From assembly GCF_011050415.1 (NCBI RefSeq), contig NZ_DRFS01000027.1:1-64000 (forward strand): a stretch of 64,000 nt of DNA, given 5' to 3'. The position numbers and the translations under genes were made by a program. Below the pieces are notes generated by a model. It saw only the letters and a list, made by a program, of their open reading frames with translations, was not told where the DNA came from and ran no database searches. This document shows positions 62,948 to 64,000 of this stretch, piece after piece; positions within the stretch are counted from its first letter, which is position 1; the number at the start of each line of letters is the position of its first letter. Source of the DNA: Halomonas sp. (GTDB lineage Bacteria > Pseudomonadota > Gammaproteobacteria > Pseudomonadales > Halomonadaceae).

Positions 62948-64000
62948 CTAGCGGTGGGCGTCTAGCCAGTCCAACGCGCCTGGTGTTGTCCGCCACTGAT
63001 CACGCATCAGTGTGCGGTACTGCCATGCTTCCGCGCGTGAGCCAGGATCAACCTGCCCATCAGGGTGGGGCATGGAGGGGCGTGGGCTCTCAGCGCAAAT
63101 TAGCTCTAACGCATGGCGATTATGTTTAACCACATCACCAAGCGAGGTCTCTGCCGCTTCATGCCGTTCAAGCCTATAGAGTGCCAGGGTTTTACCCATT
63201 AACAGTCCCAGCACTAACGAGCCATCGTCGTCATTCTCTTCAGCCAGCGCCAGCGCTTCCTCGTTACGATGATCGCGTAACAGTTGATCTAGCACCAATT
63301 CGCGCAGCCCCAAGCTATCTTCCTGGTCGATCAACAACAGCTCTTCAGCCAATTCACGGGAGTGCTGGCGAGCACCACGCTCCATACCTACCACTAGTGC
63401 TAAGCCGGTGCGCAGCAGCATGGCATTATTGGCATCATCCCAACACAGGTTGCCATCGCCTTCGGCACGGGCCTGCTCTAACCAGCGTGATAAGCGCAAT
63501 GCCAGTGGCTCTAGTAAGCTCGGCGCCATCCACGGCAGGCTGCCAAAGCGGCTGGTCAGCGCCAGGGTTAAGTCTTGCACTACTTGAGGCGCATCAAGCC
63601 ATTCTGGATGCGAGCAGAGTGCTGGCATCCACTCCATCGCGTTAATCCAAGGGTCCGCTTGAAAACCCAGTGCAACGTCTTCATCGACGAGCACTTGAAA
63701 ATGCTCATGCCAGGCAGCAAACAGCGTCGCCTCGCGGGCACTGGTGTTGTAAAGCAAACGTCCGCTTTCAGGGTCCGCTCTCACATCGATTTTGGGTGCG
63801 GTGGGCAATTCAGTCAGTAACGCTTGCAGAGCAATCAGTGGCGTTGAAAGGTCTTCTTCAGCGCTGAGTAGTTGATCAGCCAGCGTGGCACCTGGGTTCT
63901 CCGCCAGGGCGGCCAAAAAATCCAGCTGATCTTCATCCAGTTCACCTTGGCGAACCAGGCGACGATACCAGAAGTTGGCGCGCTCTTTGGCTTCCTGTTC
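62948..64000 (-). CDS. Unknown protein, 5' end outside the window
   Basis: The frame stays open to base 64000, so at least 350 residues are present and the start lies beyond the edge; the in-frame TTG at 63916 is not a real start because coding sequence continues upstream. It is acidic, helical and leucine-rich, with a look of helical repeats (ELVLDQLLRDHRNEEALALAEENDDDGSLVLGLLMGKTLALYRLERHEAAE), perhaps TPR-like. No signal peptide is visible in the part seen. I cannot name the family. Confidence 0.75.
   Translation of the reverse strand, partial: EQEAKERANFWYRRLVRQGELDEDQLDFLAALAENPGATLADQLLSAEEDLSTPLIALQALLTELPTAPKIDVRADPESGRLLYNTSAREATLFAAWHEHFQVLVDEDVALGFQADPWINAMEWMPALCSHPEWLDAPQVVQDLTLALTSRFGSLPWMAPSLLEPLALRLSRWLEQARAEGDGNLCWDDANNAMLLRTGLALVVGMERGARQHSRELAEELLLIDQEDSLGLRELVLDQLLRDHRNEEALALAEENDDDGSLVLGLLMGKTLALYRLERHEAAETSLGDVVKHNRHALELICAESPRPSMPHPDGQVDPGSRAEAWQYRTLMRDQWRTTPGALDWLDAHR

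Noticed and set aside
1..64000. CRISPR array or rRNA operon
   Set aside because: No regularly spaced direct repeats with spacers and no rRNA sequence were seen; the only tandem repeats are the short ones listed.

Overview
The window looks like chromosome of a moderately halophilic gammaproteobacterium, most likely Halomonas/Vreelandella. I infer this from the choline-to-glycine-betaine cluster, the acidic proteins, the glpSTPQV-type glycerol importer and the overall gene style. No search was run, so the genus is an inference.

Layout. 1-387: end of an EAL protein, then a short ORF that may be a truncated gene. 384-5522: a TRAP transporter (dctQMP) and an iron-type alcohol dehydrogenase, read divergently from a LysR regulator. 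5547-6774: a decayed IS3-family element. 6781-18675: a four-gene block on the minus strand (C5 cytosine methyltransferase, 847-aa protein, 693-aa coiled-coil protein, 1962-aa DUF1998 helicase) whose order and sizes match a type II Druantia anti-phage system (druM-druF-druG-druE). An AT-rich gap separates it from the 4.5S RNA gene (ffs) and a tRNA-Met(CAT), a typical place for island DNA, although no integrase is present.

19425-24701: osmoprotection: choX-like binding protein, betI with a perfect operator palindrome, betB, betA. 24853-27339: fadE. 27592-35136: a metal-response module with two MerR-type promoters of identical geometry (TTGAAG, 19-bp spacer carrying a dyad, -10 box). One drives a DsbA-like protein and an M23 peptidase, probably with a ZIP transporter. 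The other drives a Pb/Zn/Cd P-type ATPase, lspA and lnt. A MerR regulator lies between them.

35431-46683: glycerol utilisation: glpS-glpT-glpP-glpQ-DUF2160-glpV-glpD on the plus strand, glpR-glpK on the minus strand, with TTCG-type repeats upstream of glpS and glpK. The two importer ATPases carry complementary defects, which predicts one canonical and one degenerate ATP site.

46798-64000: mostly housekeeping: a DASS permease, quinone oxidoreductase, GDPD, endonuclease IV, a SutR-like/BenE pair with strong operator palindromes, a lipoprotein, proS, a lytic transglycosylase, a kinase-PqqD fusion paired with a small Tat-signal repeat protein (the least explained locus here), a diguanylate cyclase with a periplasmic partner, a 40-aa membrane microprotein, a SlyD-like isomerase, an AmpG-like MFS protein and a partial unknown gene at the edge.

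No CRISPR array, rRNA operon or prophage structural gene was seen.
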